Below, in pieces: positions 16,693 through 26,017 of a DNA stretch of 64,000 bases (positions are counted from its first letter, which is position 1; every line of letters starts with the position of its first letter). A program made the position numbers and the translations under genes. Source of the stretch: Fibrobacteraceae bacterium (GTDB lineage Bacteria; Fibrobacterota; Fibrobacteria; Fibrobacterales; Fibrobacteraceae); assembly GCA_017631885.1 (NCBI GenBank), contig JAGBSH010000031.1, positions 1 to 64,000 on the forward strand. The letters run 5' to 3'. The notes under the pieces are model-generated. The model made no database searches, was not told the origin of the DNA, and saw only the letters and a list, made by a program, of their open reading frames with translations.

Positions 16693-18238
16693 ATTTCAAG
16701 TCATCGCGCGAAACACCATACAGGACAATGTCATCTACCCAAAGGTCTGCGCCATCATAGCCGAAAATGGCAATATTAGAAACAGAGTCGCGGACATCTT
16801 CCCAACCAGTATTTTGTCCAACCGTATCTGATGCTGGTAAAAAATCTTCTTTCGTGAAAACATAACGTTTCCATTCCATTGTTAAATCTGCTTTAGTCCA
16901 AGCCTTTCCTTCTTTTTCAACATCTAATTTTTCTAAAGCAAAAGAAAGAATTCCATTACCTTTTGCCCAAATAGCAACAGAATCAAATGCTGCAAAATTA
17001 CAATGTTCCTTTAAAGGAGCTCCAATCAAAACCCATGAATCATCAACAGAAGAATAACTGAATCGGAACGCAGAACCACCTCTTGGAAGGTCTGCTGAAT
17101 CAATTGATGTGTACATATTGGCATTTTCTGAAGAAACCACGTACCATTCTCTAGATTCTAAAGGTTCAGGGAAACCAACATCCATATTGCCAGATTCAAA
17201 ACCACCAAAAGAAACTGAACTTAATTTTAAGCGAACTGAATCAGGAATACCTTCCCAGATATCAGAAACAACATTTCCTTTTCCTTGCACAATCTCTAAA
17301 GTATCATTTTCAACAGCGGATGCTGGGACTCTCACTTGAAAAATCCCTATTGAAGAAGAGTTGTCAAAACGAACAACATGATATGGTAAAAGAGTTTCAG
17401 CATTTGACAAACGTAATTCAACATCTGCTGCATCAGTTGCTATTTTAGAAAAATCAAATATCGATTCATCTAATCGTAAAGTAACGACTGTAGAATCATA
17501 CAGAGGTTTCATCCAAGCAGAAACAAGATTTGCAACAGGCACAGAATACAAAACAGAATCTTCTTTAACTTCTGGGATTGTATCTGTTGGGATTGTATCT
17601 GTCGGAATAGAATCATTTTCTGGAATAGAATCTTTTGTAGGTTCTTTATATTTACCTAAAAGACCAACCTTATTAACCTTTTTAGAACGAACCGCAACAG
17701 AAAGAGTGGCTAATGTATCACCTGGAATAATAGCTAATATCTGAATATCACCAACAGGTAATGAATCTAACTGGAAGTAACCGTCTTCATCGGTTTTTGC
17801 TAAATAGTCAAGACCTTTTAATTGCACCCAACCATGTTTTACATTTTCTGGCAAAGCTAACTGCCCTGAAATTCCACCAACAGGAACAAGCGTCAAAGAA
17901 TCTAATATATCTTCGGCATTCATTTTTACAAAACCACGAAGATTTTTATAAATGCCTTCTACTATATAAGAGCCTTCTGGCAATTCTTCAAGTTCTGTTT
18001 TTCCCAAAGAATCAGATTGCAAGTCTAGACAATTTTCGCATTCTTCTGCAAGAGTATCCACTACAAACGATTCAGGACGTATTCTAAACAAAGCATTGGA
18101 CAAAGCATTGCCGTCAGCATCAACGGCTACTAAAGCAACCGTATTTTCTGTTTCTACACTATTGCCACTAACGCTATTCTTGTCGCAAGCACAGAATAGA
18201 AAGAGTAAACCAAACAATACCAACACCCAACGCTTCAT
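16691..18238 (-). CDS. Lipoprotein with carboxypeptidase-like repeats and CBM11-like C-terminal domain
   Basis: The 515-residue protein starts at the ATG at 18238, which gives a lipoprotein signal (VLVLFGLLFLFCAC) and has AGGAAAT upstream. Two carboxypeptidase-regulatory-like (transthyretin-type) stretches follow (TENTVALVAVDADGN; VPVGGISGQLALPENV to DGYFQLDSLPVGD). A TDTIP-repeat linker leads into a domain of unknown type, then a galactose-binding-like domain in the last 160 residues (FRFSYSSVDDSWVLIG, DSVAIWAKGNG, LWVDDIVLYG) resembling CBM11 and related modules. It is therefore likely a surface or periplasmic sugar-binding lipoprotein. It lies one base after a TIGR02147 regulator gene and converges on a cellulase, which supports a polysaccharide-related role. 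Confidence 0.75.
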   Translation of the reverse strand: MKRWVLVLFGLLFLFCACDKNSVSGNSVETENTVALVAVDADGNALSNALFRIRPESFVVDTLAEECENCLDLQSDSLGKTELEELPEGSYIVEGIYKNLRGFVKMNAEDILDSLTLVPVGGISGQLALPENVKHGWVQLKGLDYLAKTDEDGYFQLDSLPVGDIQILAIIPGDTLATLSVAVRSKKVNKVGLLGKYKEPTKDSIPENDSIPTDTIPTDTIPEVKEDSVLYSVPVANLVSAWMKPLYDSTVVTLRLDESIFDFSKIATDAADVELRLSNAETLLPYHVVRFDNSSSIGIFQVRVPASAVENDTLEIVQGKGNVVSDIWEGIPDSVRLKLSSVSFGGFESGNMDVGFPEPLESREWYVVSSENANMYTSIDSADLPRGGSAFRFSYSSVDDSWVLIGAPLKEHCNFAAFDSVAIWAKGNGILSFALEKLDVEKEGKAWTKADLTMEWKRYVFTKEDFLPASDTVGQNTGWEDVRDSVSNIAIFGYDGADLWVDDIVLYGVSRDDLK

Positions 18239-18239
18239 T

Positions 18240-19061
18240 TTATTTCCTAATCTCTGTAACTGGGAAAAACGCCATAGAAAGTTCCATAATTCTATCTGGA
18301 GCAACCGATTCATCAACTCTTTTTTGAATAAGTCTACGCATTTCTCTTAGCATATCACGGATATCATCAAAAGCTGCTGCATCAACTGCCATAGTTAATG
18401 TAGAAATATCTCGTTTGTCAACAGGGCATTCATCTATCGCTTTGGCTGCTAATTGCAGTATTTCTTGCTGGTACCTACGTACAGCTTGTATTTTTTCTGG
18501 TCCACCAACCGTCAAATGAGCATCGGCTATTTTCAATTTTCCCGAAGCAAGGCGTTTGACTAACCCTAAATCCTTTAACAATTGTAAGGCTTCTGTCGCT
18601 TGCGCTTCTGTAATTTTCGGGCGAATATATTCTGCAATACGTTTTGGATTGGCATCTCCACCAGAAATTTCTAAATAAGCTCGAACTGCAGGAATCCACC
18701 ATTCTCCAAAAAAACGTAATTCTGATTGCGTTATTTCTTTTCTCGCTACATCTCTCAAAGCAAGGGCTTTTTCCATCAATTCATGACTTTCTTTTGAATT
18801 CTTTGATTTAGCAGCAGCAACGAGCAAATCAAAATATTCAGCAGCACGACCAGTCAAGCCCAAAAGTTCACGAGCAGCAGGTATAGAACGAGATGGTAAT
18901 TGTTGGCGTTTTTGCAAAACACGATATAAATAACTGCTATCAACGCCTAACTTTTCTCCCATCATACGATAGGAATAAATAGAGAGTTCTTCTTTACGAC
19001 GTTCGTAATAACTCTTAAGCAAATCTCGATAATCTGAAACATTCCAAAAATTAAGCATCAT
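18240..19061 (-). CDS. TIGR02147 family protein, putative regulator
   Basis: The 273-residue protein matches the TIGR02147 family, a large paralogous group best known from Fibrobacter succinogenes. The opening FWNVSDYRDLLKSYYERRK and the helix-turn-helix-like stretch YSYRMMGEKLGVDSSYLYRVLQ are typical, as is the C-terminal ISTLTMAVDAAAFDDIRDML region ending in FFPVTEIRK. These proteins are thought to be DNA-binding or sigma-like regulators, but the mechanism is not established. It is the first gene of a two-gene unit with the CBM-like lipoprotein, which suggests control of that gene or of itself. Confidence 0.88.
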   Translation of the reverse strand: MMLNFWNVSDYRDLLKSYYERRKEELSIYSYRMMGEKLGVDSSYLYRVLQKRQQLPSRSIPAARELLGLTGRAAEYFDLLVAAAKSKNSKESHELMEKALALRDVARKEITQSELRFFGEWWIPAVRAYLEISGGDANPKRIAEYIRPKITEAQATEALQLLKDLGLVKRLASGKLKIADAHLTVGGPEKIQAVRRYQQEILQLAAKAIDECPVDKRDISTLTMAVDAAAFDDIRDMLREMRRLIQKRVDESVAPDRIMELSMAFFPVTEIRK

Positions 19062-19113
19062 GACAAAGATAGCCTTTTGTCTTTCTAACGGCTACTTTTT
19101 TCTTCATGGGGGG

Positions 19114-19132
19114 TATGGATTTTTTATCCATA
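19114..19132. promoter_or_regulatory. Inverted repeat upstream of the TIGR02147 gene
   Basis: TATGGAT and ATCCATA (19114-19120 and 19126-19132) are separated by five T, 52 bases before the start codon at 19061. A-runs flank it and no T-run follows on the minus strand, so an operator is more likely than a terminator. Autoregulation by the adjacent gene is a guess. Confidence 0.35.
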
Positions 19133-19220
19133 AAAAAATCATAATACCCTCTACCTTTTCTTCTAGGAGTATCTACATTTAGAGTACTACAATACAAAAC
19201 CCAATATCCAAACAAACACC

Positions 19221-19253
19221 AAAAAACGCCTTCCTTCGGGAAGGCGTTTTTTT
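19221..19253. terminator. Terminator after pyrF
   Basis: Fourteen-base arms (AAAAAACGCCTTCC at 19221-19234, complement at 19239-19252) enclose a four-base TTCG loop. On the minus strand this follows the pyrF stop at 19266 by 13 bases and ends in a T-run. The structure is symmetric, so it could also stop plus-strand transcripts. Confidence 0.88.
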
Positions 19254-19265
19254 ATTGTATAAAAT

Positions 19266-20132
19266 TTATCGGATAGAATCTGCTAAACGTTCAAGAGCAT
19301 CTACACAAAGAGACGCATAACGTTCCGGTTCATTAGTTGCTTGCCAAGCGAAATTAAGCCCGCTAGAACTATTTAATACATGGAAGTTTCTTTTACCACC
19401 ACCATTACGAATAGCACGCAAAACAGAAACGGCGTCTCCGCCTTGTCCACCAGGGACTCCAGGAATAGAAACACCAGGAATTAAAAATGGAATTTCATGA
19501 CCGCGTTCTACAAAGAACCTTGTAATGTTTTCCATTTCTTCTAAATTTGTAGCACCAACAACAGCGCCTAAATTTCCATTATCCCATTCTACTAACTTTT
19601 CTCCTACTGCATAAAAAGCTTTATTCTTTTCTGCAACAGGTAAGTCTTGAAAATCCATAGCACCTTTATTGCTTGTGCGCAATAAAACATAAACTCCACC
19701 CAAAGCTTCATGATTCAAGAAAGGGCCAACAGAATCAGTTCCCATCCAAGGACTAACCGTAATAGCATCAGCACCAAAAACTTTAAACCCAGCATTTGCA
19801 TAAGCAGCACTTGATTTTCCTATATCGCCACGTTTTGCATCTAAAATAACTGGAATATTTTCTTTTTGGTAAATAGCTATTAAATCTTGCAAAACTTGTA
19901 ATGCTTGAATACTAATACATTCATAATAAGCACTATTAGGTTTTACAACTGCTGGAAACACATTACGACGAACACATTCTTCTAGAATATCTAAATAAAA
20001 TCGCTTAATTGATTCTTCTGGAGTATCACCAGGCGCTGGAATCAATTTTAAAACAGGGTCCATTCCAAGGCAAACCGGATTCCCTACACTTGCGATTCTA
20101 TTTTCTAACAAGGTTGAAAAATTTTCAGCCAT
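19266..20132 (-). CDS. pyrF: Orotidine 5'-phosphate decarboxylase (type 2)
   Basis: PyrF converts OMP to UMP, the last step of de novo pyrimidine synthesis. The 288-residue length and the sequence style (CLGMDPVLKLIP, KPNSAYYE, VILDAKRGDIGKSSAAYA, ITVSPWMGTDSV, LIPGVSIPGVPGGQGGD) are of the longer type 2 form. DAKRGDIGKS holds the catalytic Lys/Asp network. AAGGA precedes the ATG. It begins one base after the SpoU gene and ends at a strong terminator, closing the unit ispA-dxs-spoU-pyrF. Confidence 0.93.
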   Translation of the reverse strand: MAENFSTLLENRIASVGNPVCLGMDPVLKLIPAPGDTPEESIKRFYLDILEECVRRNVFPAVVKPNSAYYECISIQALQVLQDLIAIYQKENIPVILDAKRGDIGKSSAAYANAGFKVFGADAITVSPWMGTDSVGPFLNHEALGGVYVLLRTSNKGAMDFQDLPVAEKNKAFYAVGEKLVEWDNGNLGAVVGATNLEEMENITRFFVERGHEIPFLIPGVSIPGVPGGQGGDAVSVLRAIRNGGGKRNFHVLNSSSGLNFAWQATNEPERYASLCVDALERLADSIR

Positions 20133-20133
20133 T

Positions 20134-21366
20134 TTAGATTTCCTTTTGAAGTTGAGCTAATTCATAAGATAAAATACCATGAGCAACAGCCACATTCAAA
20201 GATTCTAAATCACTGCTCATAGGAATCTTTACTGTTTCATCAGCTAATTCAATCAAATAAGCATTTGTACCGGCACCTTCATTACCAACTAAGAAAGCTA
20301 CTTTACGCAATTTTCTTGGTGGCAAATCCCGTAAAGATTGTCTTGCATGCAAATCGGTCGCTACAATCAAATAACCCTTTTGACGCAAGAAATTTATTTT
20401 ATCAATCAAATCCACATCAGATTCAAATGGGACACGTAAAAATGTTCCCGAAGAACCTCGAACTACTTTAGGATTAAACGGGCTAACTGTCCCTTTACCA
20501 AGAATCATACCGCCAGAAGAGAAACCTAAACTTGTACGGAAAAGAGTTCCCAAATTTCCTGGATCTTGAACGGCATCTACAATAGTCAAAACATTTCTTG
20601 TAGTTTCATAATTCGGACGACAACTTGCTTGACGGCAAACTGCAAAAATCCCTTGTGATGTTACCGTTGTAGAAGCTTTTTCCATCAATTCATCTGAAAT
20701 ATCATGCAAGCGTACACCCGCAGCACGAACTAAGTCTAATAATTCAGCATTCTGGAATGATTCTGCGTAATAAACACCTATAACCTGATCAGCATGGTGG
20801 GTAACCAATTCTTGAACAACGTGAATTCCTTCTCCAATAAAATTACCTTCACGTTCACGACCTTTTTCAGTCGTTAAAGCCAGCACTTTTTTAAACCAAG
20901 GTGGGATAACATCATCTGGAGCAGAAGTCGCTTCAAGTACGGAAGCTTCAAGCAAAGATTCTTCTTTTTGCGTTTCAAAATCTTGCTTAGGTTTCGCTTC
21001 AGGGCGTTGTCTATAAATCGGAGTCTGTTCGTCTTCTTTCCAGACACGACGGCCTACAGAACGGCGTTTATCACCGCCAAAGGATTTTCTTTCTCTGTAT
21101 TCACCATCCCGAGAAAAGGAACGACGTTCACCGAATGGCTTGCGTTCAGAATCTCTAGAAAAAGAACGACGTTCACCAAATGGCTTACGATCTGAATTTC
21201 TAGAAAAAGATTTTTTCCCTTCAAAAGAACCTTGCGACTTTGAAGCTGAAAATTCACTTCTTTCGTTTCTGTTGTATTTACGTTCATGGATATTTTCGCT
21301 TACTCCAAACTTTTTGTTTAGAGTCGTGCGAACTGTTCTTTTGGAATCCAATTTTTTATCAGGCAT
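20134..21366 (-). CDS. SpoU/TrmH family RNA 2'-O-methyltransferase with RS-repeat N-terminal tail
   Basis: The 410-residue protein ends in a SpoU knot methyltransferase domain (about 245-410): motif 1 DPGNLGTLFRTSLGF, motif 2 VAFLVGNEGAG, motif 3 IPMSSDLESLNVAVAHGILSYE. A substrate-binding L30e-like domain precedes it (about 160-240). The first 125 residues are a basic low-complexity tail with a 15-residue repeat, SFSRxSxRKPFGERR, two to three times. Family members methylate ribose in 23S rRNA or tRNA; the tail probably binds RNA. It overlaps dxs by eight bases (ATGCCTGA). The exact target cannot be assigned. Confidence 0.85.
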   Translation of the reverse strand: MPDKKLDSKRTVRTTLNKKFGVSENIHERKYNRNERSEFSASKSQGSFEGKKSFSRNSDRKPFGERRSFSRDSERKPFGERRSFSRDGEYRERKSFGGDKRRSVGRRVWKEDEQTPIYRQRPEAKPKQDFETQKEESLLEASVLEATSAPDDVIPPWFKKVLALTTEKGREREGNFIGEGIHVVQELVTHHADQVIGVYYAESFQNAELLDLVRAAGVRLHDISDELMEKASTTVTSQGIFAVCRQASCRPNYETTRNVLTIVDAVQDPGNLGTLFRTSLGFSSGGMILGKGTVSPFNPKVVRGSSGTFLRVPFESDVDLIDKINFLRQKGYLIVATDLHARQSLRDLPPRKLRKVAFLVGNEGAGTNAYLIELADETVKIPMSSDLESLNVAVAHGILSYELAQLQKEI

Positions 21367-23236
21367 TATAGACTTCCATTATTTTCGCGGCAACTGATTC
21401 GCCGTCTATTTTCAATTGTTTGTATAAATTAGCAACTTCTCCGTGTTCTACAAAGGCATCTGGTAAGCCCATTCGAAGAAGTGTTTTATTTTTAAAACCA
21501 AAATCAGCAAGCATTTCTGCAATAACCGAGCCATAGCCACCCACAAGCGTATTATCTTCTAAAGAAACAATCACTGAATGTTTTTCAAATAATTCACGAT
21601 AAGCTTCTGTATCAAGTGGCTTAATGAATCTTGCATTCACAAGAGTTGGTTTTTTCCCATGTTCTTTAAGAATTGCAGAAGTCTTTTTCAACTCTTGCAA
21701 CATAAATCCAGCCCCAAGCAATAAGATTTCTTCACCTTCTTCTTCGACAAAGAACTTACCAAATGGTATTGAAGGGAGAGTTTCTTTCCATTCATTAGAA
21801 AGAGCATTACCTCTTGGATAACGAATAGCCACAGGGCAATTCAATTCTTTAGTTGCTTGCGTAAGCATTGCGCGCATTTCATGCTCATCAGCCGGAGCCA
21901 TAATCACAAGACCTGGTACGGAACGCAAGAAGGTCAAATCAAAAGCCCCATGATGCGTCGGGCCATCGGCACCGACAAGGCCTGCTCTATCAAGAACTAA
22001 AACAACATGAAGATTTTGCAAAGCGACATCATGAATAATCTGGTCATAAGCCCTTTGCATAAATGAAGAATAAATTGCCACAACAGGAACCACTCCTGCA
22101 CAAGCAAGACCTGCTGCAAAAGTGACAGCATGTTCTTCTGCAATCCCAACATCTATTACTCTATCTGGCAATTCCTGAGCGACAATATCTAAACCACACC
22201 CAGAAGGCATAGCTGCAGTAATCCCTAAAATACGAGAATCTTCTTTGGCTAGTTCAAGAACTGTTTTCCCAAAAACAGATGTTAAAGAAGGATTAGTATT
22301 TCCAGGCGAAAGAGGCAACCCACTTTCTGGGTCAAACGGATTACAACCATGCCATTTAGAAGGATTCTTTACGGCTAGTTCAAGGCCGCGCCCTTTTTCT
22401 GTAACAACATGAACAAGACAAGGACCTGGAAATTCTTTTACTTTTTTCAATAAAGGAACAAGCTCTGTTAAATTGTGCCCATCTATCGGACCAAAATAAC
22501 GAATCCCTAAATCTTCAAACAAACGACCTGGTTTAAGAGCAAACTTAGTTGCCGTTTCTGTTGCCGCAAAAAGATCTCTAAAACGGCTCCCTAATACGCC
22601 TGGAATTCGTTGCATTGCTTTATCCACATCATTACGCAACTTATTGTATTTAGGGTCAGAAATAATCTGATTCAAATATTTTGAAAATGCACCAACATTT
22701 GGAGCAATGCTCATTTTGTTGTCATTCAAAATAATGGTCATGTTTTGCTTTAATTCGCCTGCATTATTCAATGCTTCAAAAGCCATTCCACCAGTCAAAG
22801 AACCATCACCAATAATAGCGACAACACTATTCTTTTTACCGAAATGGTCACGGGCTACAGCAAAACCCAAAGCTGCAGAAATAGAAGTTGAAGCATGGCC
22901 TGCCCCAAACTGATCAAATTCACTTTCAGAACGTTTTAAAAATCCAGACAAGCCACCTTGCTGACGAAGCGTATTGAAACGATTAAACCTTCCTGTTAAC
23001 AGCTTATGGACATAAGCTTGGTGGCCAACATCCCAAACCATAACATCTTCAGGAAGATTATATACCTGGTGTAAAGCAAGCGTTAACTCAACCACACCTA
23101 AAGAAGAGGCTAAATGCCCACCATGTTTTGATACCTGACCAATAATGGTAGAACGGATTTCTTCAGCAAGAATTTCCAATTCCGTGACAGAAAGATTCTT
23201 TATGTCTTGTGGAGTTTGAATATCTTGAATATGCAT
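21359..23236 (-). CDS. dxs: 1-deoxy-D-xylulose-5-phosphate synthase
   Basis: Dxs condenses pyruvate and glyceraldehyde 3-phosphate with thiamine diphosphate, starting the MEP isoprenoid pathway. At 625 residues it has the expected length and motifs: VWDVGHQAYVHKLLTGR, the ThDP/Mg motif GDGSLTGGMAFEALNNAG, and the transketolase pyrimidine-domain block DVGIAEEHAVTFAAGLA. It starts one base after the ispA stop, so the two enzymes of isoprenoid supply are co-expressed. Confidence 0.96.
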   Translation of the reverse strand: MHIQDIQTPQDIKNLSVTELEILAEEIRSTIIGQVSKHGGHLASSLGVVELTLALHQVYNLPEDVMVWDVGHQAYVHKLLTGRFNRFNTLRQQGGLSGFLKRSESEFDQFGAGHASTSISAALGFAVARDHFGKKNSVVAIIGDGSLTGGMAFEALNNAGELKQNMTIILNDNKMSIAPNVGAFSKYLNQIISDPKYNKLRNDVDKAMQRIPGVLGSRFRDLFAATETATKFALKPGRLFEDLGIRYFGPIDGHNLTELVPLLKKVKEFPGPCLVHVVTEKGRGLELAVKNPSKWHGCNPFDPESGLPLSPGNTNPSLTSVFGKTVLELAKEDSRILGITAAMPSGCGLDIVAQELPDRVIDVGIAEEHAVTFAAGLACAGVVPVVAIYSSFMQRAYDQIIHDVALQNLHVVLVLDRAGLVGADGPTHHGAFDLTFLRSVPGLVIMAPADEHEMRAMLTQATKELNCPVAIRYPRGNALSNEWKETLPSIPFGKFFVEEEGEEILLLGAGFMLQELKKTSAILKEHGKKPTLVNARFIKPLDTEAYRELFEKHSVIVSLEDNTLVGGYGSVIAEMLADFGFKNKTLLRMGLPDAFVEHGEVANLYKQLKIDGESVAAKIMEVYNA

Positions 23237-23237
23237 A

Positions 23238-24125
23238 TTAATTTACTCTTGTCACAATAAAGGCCGCAATAGAACGCAATACACTTGTATCACCAGGTAA
23301 GCTATCTAATTCAGCAATAGCTTCTTTATACAAAGCATTCGCTCGTTCTCTTGATGCTTCAAGACCAATTACAGAAGGGTAAGTTGCTTTCCCACGTTCT
23401 TCATCAGAACCTGCGTCTTTACCTAATTGCTCTGTTGTGGAAATAACATCTAAAATATCATCAACAACTTGGAAGGCAAGGCCAATAGATTTACCAAATT
23501 TTTGAATAGAAGCTACTTGTTCTTCTGTCGCAGAAGCAAGTTCAGCACCAATGCAAAGCGAAGCTTCTATAAGAGCTGCCGTTTTATGGTAGTGGATATA
23601 ATCTACTTCAGCTAAAGAAACTGTTTTACCTTCGCATTCTACATCGCGCATTTCTCCGCCGAGCATACCAAAAGTGCCTAATTTTCTAGCAAGAATTTCA
23701 ATCGCACGAGCATTCCCTGTTTTTGCCATAAGTTCAAAAGCAAGAATACACAAGGCATCACCAGAAAGAACGGCAGTTGCTTCTCCATACTTTTTATGAG
23801 CGGTTGGCTTTCCACGACGCATGTCGTCATTATCTACACAAGGCAAATCATCATGAATCAATGAAAAAGTATGCAACATTTCAAGAGCACTCATTGCATA
23901 CCAAACAGAATCACCCGTTCCACCAAACAATTCAAAAGCAGCCTTAACTAAAGCCGGACGCAAACGTTTACCACCAGCAAACATTGAATACCGCATGGCT
24001 TCATGTAAACGTTTAGGTTCTTCCTGTTCTGATGGCAGGAGTTCATCAAATTTCAATTCAACTGCTTTAGCAGTCTGAGAAAGATATTGTACGGCAAGAG
24101 CCGCATCGGCATCATATTTTTGCAT
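23238..24125 (-). CDS. ispA: Polyprenyl diphosphate synthase (farnesyl/geranylgeranyl)
   Basis: This short-chain trans-isoprenyl diphosphate synthase joins IPP to allylic diphosphates. The 295-residue protein has the first Asp-rich motif LIHDDLPCVDNDDMRRGKPT and the second GLAFQVVDDILDV. The two residues inserted in the first motif (DDLPCVD) are the bacterial FPP-synthase type. Product length (C15 or C20) cannot be fixed by eye. It heads the unit with dxs. Confidence 0.9.
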   Translation of the reverse strand: MQKYDADAALAVQYLSQTAKAVELKFDELLPSEQEEPKRLHEAMRYSMFAGGKRLRPALVKAAFELFGGTGDSVWYAMSALEMLHTFSLIHDDLPCVDNDDMRRGKPTAHKKYGEATAVLSGDALCILAFELMAKTGNARAIEILARKLGTFGMLGGEMRDVECEGKTVSLAEVDYIHYHKTAALIEASLCIGAELASATEEQVASIQKFGKSIGLAFQVVDDILDVISTTEQLGKDAGSDEERGKATYPSVIGLEASRERANALYKEAIAELDSLPGDTSVLRSIAAFIVTRVN

Positions 24126-24232
24126 AGTACAAAGATATTTAATTCTAGAGAAAACAAAAGATTTATTTTAAAAAATTAGCCCTAAAAACAGCTTTTTATA
24201 AACCGAAAGCAAAGGATTTCTATTTTGAGAAC

Positions 24233-24625
24233 TTAGGGTGAAAGAAATTCCAAATCTACTTTAGAATCTTTAGCACAAGACGCTTTCCATTTACAAAGTG
24301 TCGGGGCGCTCACTACAGCATCTGCAGAACAAACGCCGTCAAAAACAAACGATTCTGTTTCTGCCTTTTTAACACTTGAAATAGTTGCAATAAATGAAAA
24401 ATTGGATTTGTCTGCATTTTTTTGTATTTCAGAATGTTCCATCAAAGCATTAGTAACAAGAACCATACACTTTGAAACATCAGGACTATCTGTATCTAAA
24501 TCATTCAAAGGTTCCCACGAAATCTGAAGTGGCACAAACTGTACATTTGATTTAGAAGTACCTGCACAACCAAAAAAGTTAAATACTAAAAAAAGCAATA
24601 AAGAAAAGAAGATTACTCGTTTCAC
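24233..24625 (-). CDS. Small lipoprotein of unknown function
   Basis: The 130-residue protein has a lipoprotein signal (VIFFSLLLFLVFNFFGC) followed by a small domain with four later cysteines (Cys53, Cys98, Cys111, Cys116), which may form disulfides in the periplasm. The start is a GTG sharing one base with the stop of the diguanylate cyclase gene (TAGTG), with GGAGG six bases upstream, so it is coupled to that gene. I do not recognise the family. A link to the cyclase's sensor is possible from context only. Confidence 0.65.
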   Translation of the reverse strand: MKRVIFFSLLLFLVFNFFGCAGTSKSNVQFVPLQISWEPLNDLDTDSPDVSKCMVLVTNALMEHSEIQKNADKSNFSFIATISSVKKAETESFVFDGVCSADAVVSAPTLCKWKASCAKDSKVDLEFLSP

Positions 24626-25953
24626 TAGGAGCCTCCACGGAAAGCAGCACTTGTAACTCTATTACGGCCACCTTCTTTAGAAGCATACAATGCCTTATCA
24701 GCACGTTCAAACAAGTTTTTCGGGTCTTCGCCTGGAACCATTTCAGCGACACCAAACGAACATGTCACCTGACGCTGTTTAATAAGAACGGAAGATTCAA
24801 TAGCTGTGCGTAATTTTTCTGCCAAGAACTGAGCATTTTGTAGAGGAGTATCGCCACAAAGTACAACAAATTCTTCGCCACCCCAACGAACTAAAGCATC
24901 TGTATTTCTGATTTTTCCTTGAATCAAACGAGATAAATTCAAAAGAACTTCATCGCCAGTATTATGACCAAATGTATCGTTTACATCTTTAAAGTGGTCT
25001 ATATCCATGATAACAAAAGAAACTGGAATACCATGCTTATTTAAGCGTTCTTGTTCACGGGTAAGCACATCAACAAAACCAGCTCTATTTAAACAACCTG
25101 TTAAAGGATCTGTTTTACTTTCTCTTTCATAATTGTTCTTAACAACTTCTAATGCAGCCAAGTTGCGTTCAAGTTCTTTTTGACGTTCTTTATTAACTTT
25201 CTGGGCTCTGTGGTAATCCATAAAGCGGAACACAAGAATTATAAGGAACGTAATAAACCAAGCAAAAATCAATGCAGAAACAAGGCGCAATTCTGAAATC
25301 ATTTTCCCTTTGAAACAAATGCCCATAATTTCAAAAGTACCAAAGCCAAGTGGAGCGCCTGTGCCTGTTTGGATTTCAATTAAAGGCACATTAGAAATAT
25401 CAACTCTCGCTTTATGCACATTCACAGAATTCTGTGCAACCCACCAGCCAGCTACACGAAATTCTTGTGGGACAAATGCTGCAGGATAAGATTCTTCTAA
25501 TGGGAAAAATTCAAGTTCATTAAACTTTAATGATGTTAAATCGCCTTCACGGTAAATATCTTTATCATAACCGCGCAAATAAAGGCGAACAGAACCTTCA
25601 CCACGAGGTTTTATCCATAAAAAGACACTATCATAAACTGACAAATCTTTCCCTTGGGTTTTACCATCGCCAAGATATATCTGTAAACCAGCATAAGGGT
25701 AAGGCATACCTTCGCGCAATTCATAATCCATAATGATAGAAGAATCTGTTTTTTGCAAACTAACTACAGAATTACCACCATCAAGAGAATCAGAAGTCGG
25801 CACAATATAAGGATAAGAGGCCATATTTATGTGGTAAAGTGAATTCAAGCCATATTTATGTGTCAACAGAGCTGCTACTGTAAATACAAGCAATACCAGA
25901 ATGAGCACATTCATTCTGAACAGAGCTAGCGTTTTGTGAACTATTTTATGCAT
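24625..25953 (-). CDS. Membrane diguanylate cyclase with periplasmic CBM-like sensor domain
   Basis: GGDEF enzymes make cyclic di-GMP from two GTP. The 442-residue protein has a membrane segment (about 13-31), a periplasmic domain (about 35-220), a second membrane segment (about 224-244), a coiled coil (about 248-280) and a GGDEF domain. The active site is GGEEF (358-362) and the product-inhibition I-site RNTD (349-352) is intact. The periplasmic part (YAGLQIYLGDGKTQG, YDSVFLWIKPRGEGSVRLYLRG) has the galactose-binding-like style of CBM11-type modules, suggesting a sugar or polymer ligand. It is first of a two-gene unit with a small lipoprotein. Confidence 0.87.
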   Translation of the reverse strand: MHKIVHKTLALFRMNVLILVLLVFTVAALLTHKYGLNSLYHINMASYPYIVPTSDSLDGGNSVVSLQKTDSSIIMDYELREGMPYPYAGLQIYLGDGKTQGKDLSVYDSVFLWIKPRGEGSVRLYLRGYDKDIYREGDLTSLKFNELEFFPLEESYPAAFVPQEFRVAGWWVAQNSVNVHKARVDISNVPLIEIQTGTGAPLGFGTFEIMGICFKGKMISELRLVSALIFAWFITFLIILVFRFMDYHRAQKVNKERQKELERNLAALEVVKNNYERESKTDPLTGCLNRAGFVDVLTREQERLNKHGIPVSFVIMDIDHFKDVNDTFGHNTGDEVLLNLSRLIQGKIRNTDALVRWGGEEFVVLCGDTPLQNAQFLAEKLRTAIESSVLIKQRQVTCSFGVAEMVPGEDPKNLFERADKALYASKEGGRNRVTSAAFRGGS

Positions 25954-26017
25954 TTAAATCCTATTTACCAAGTAAGAGTAATATATATAAAAAAAGAATA
26001 TGTGTTATACGAATTTT

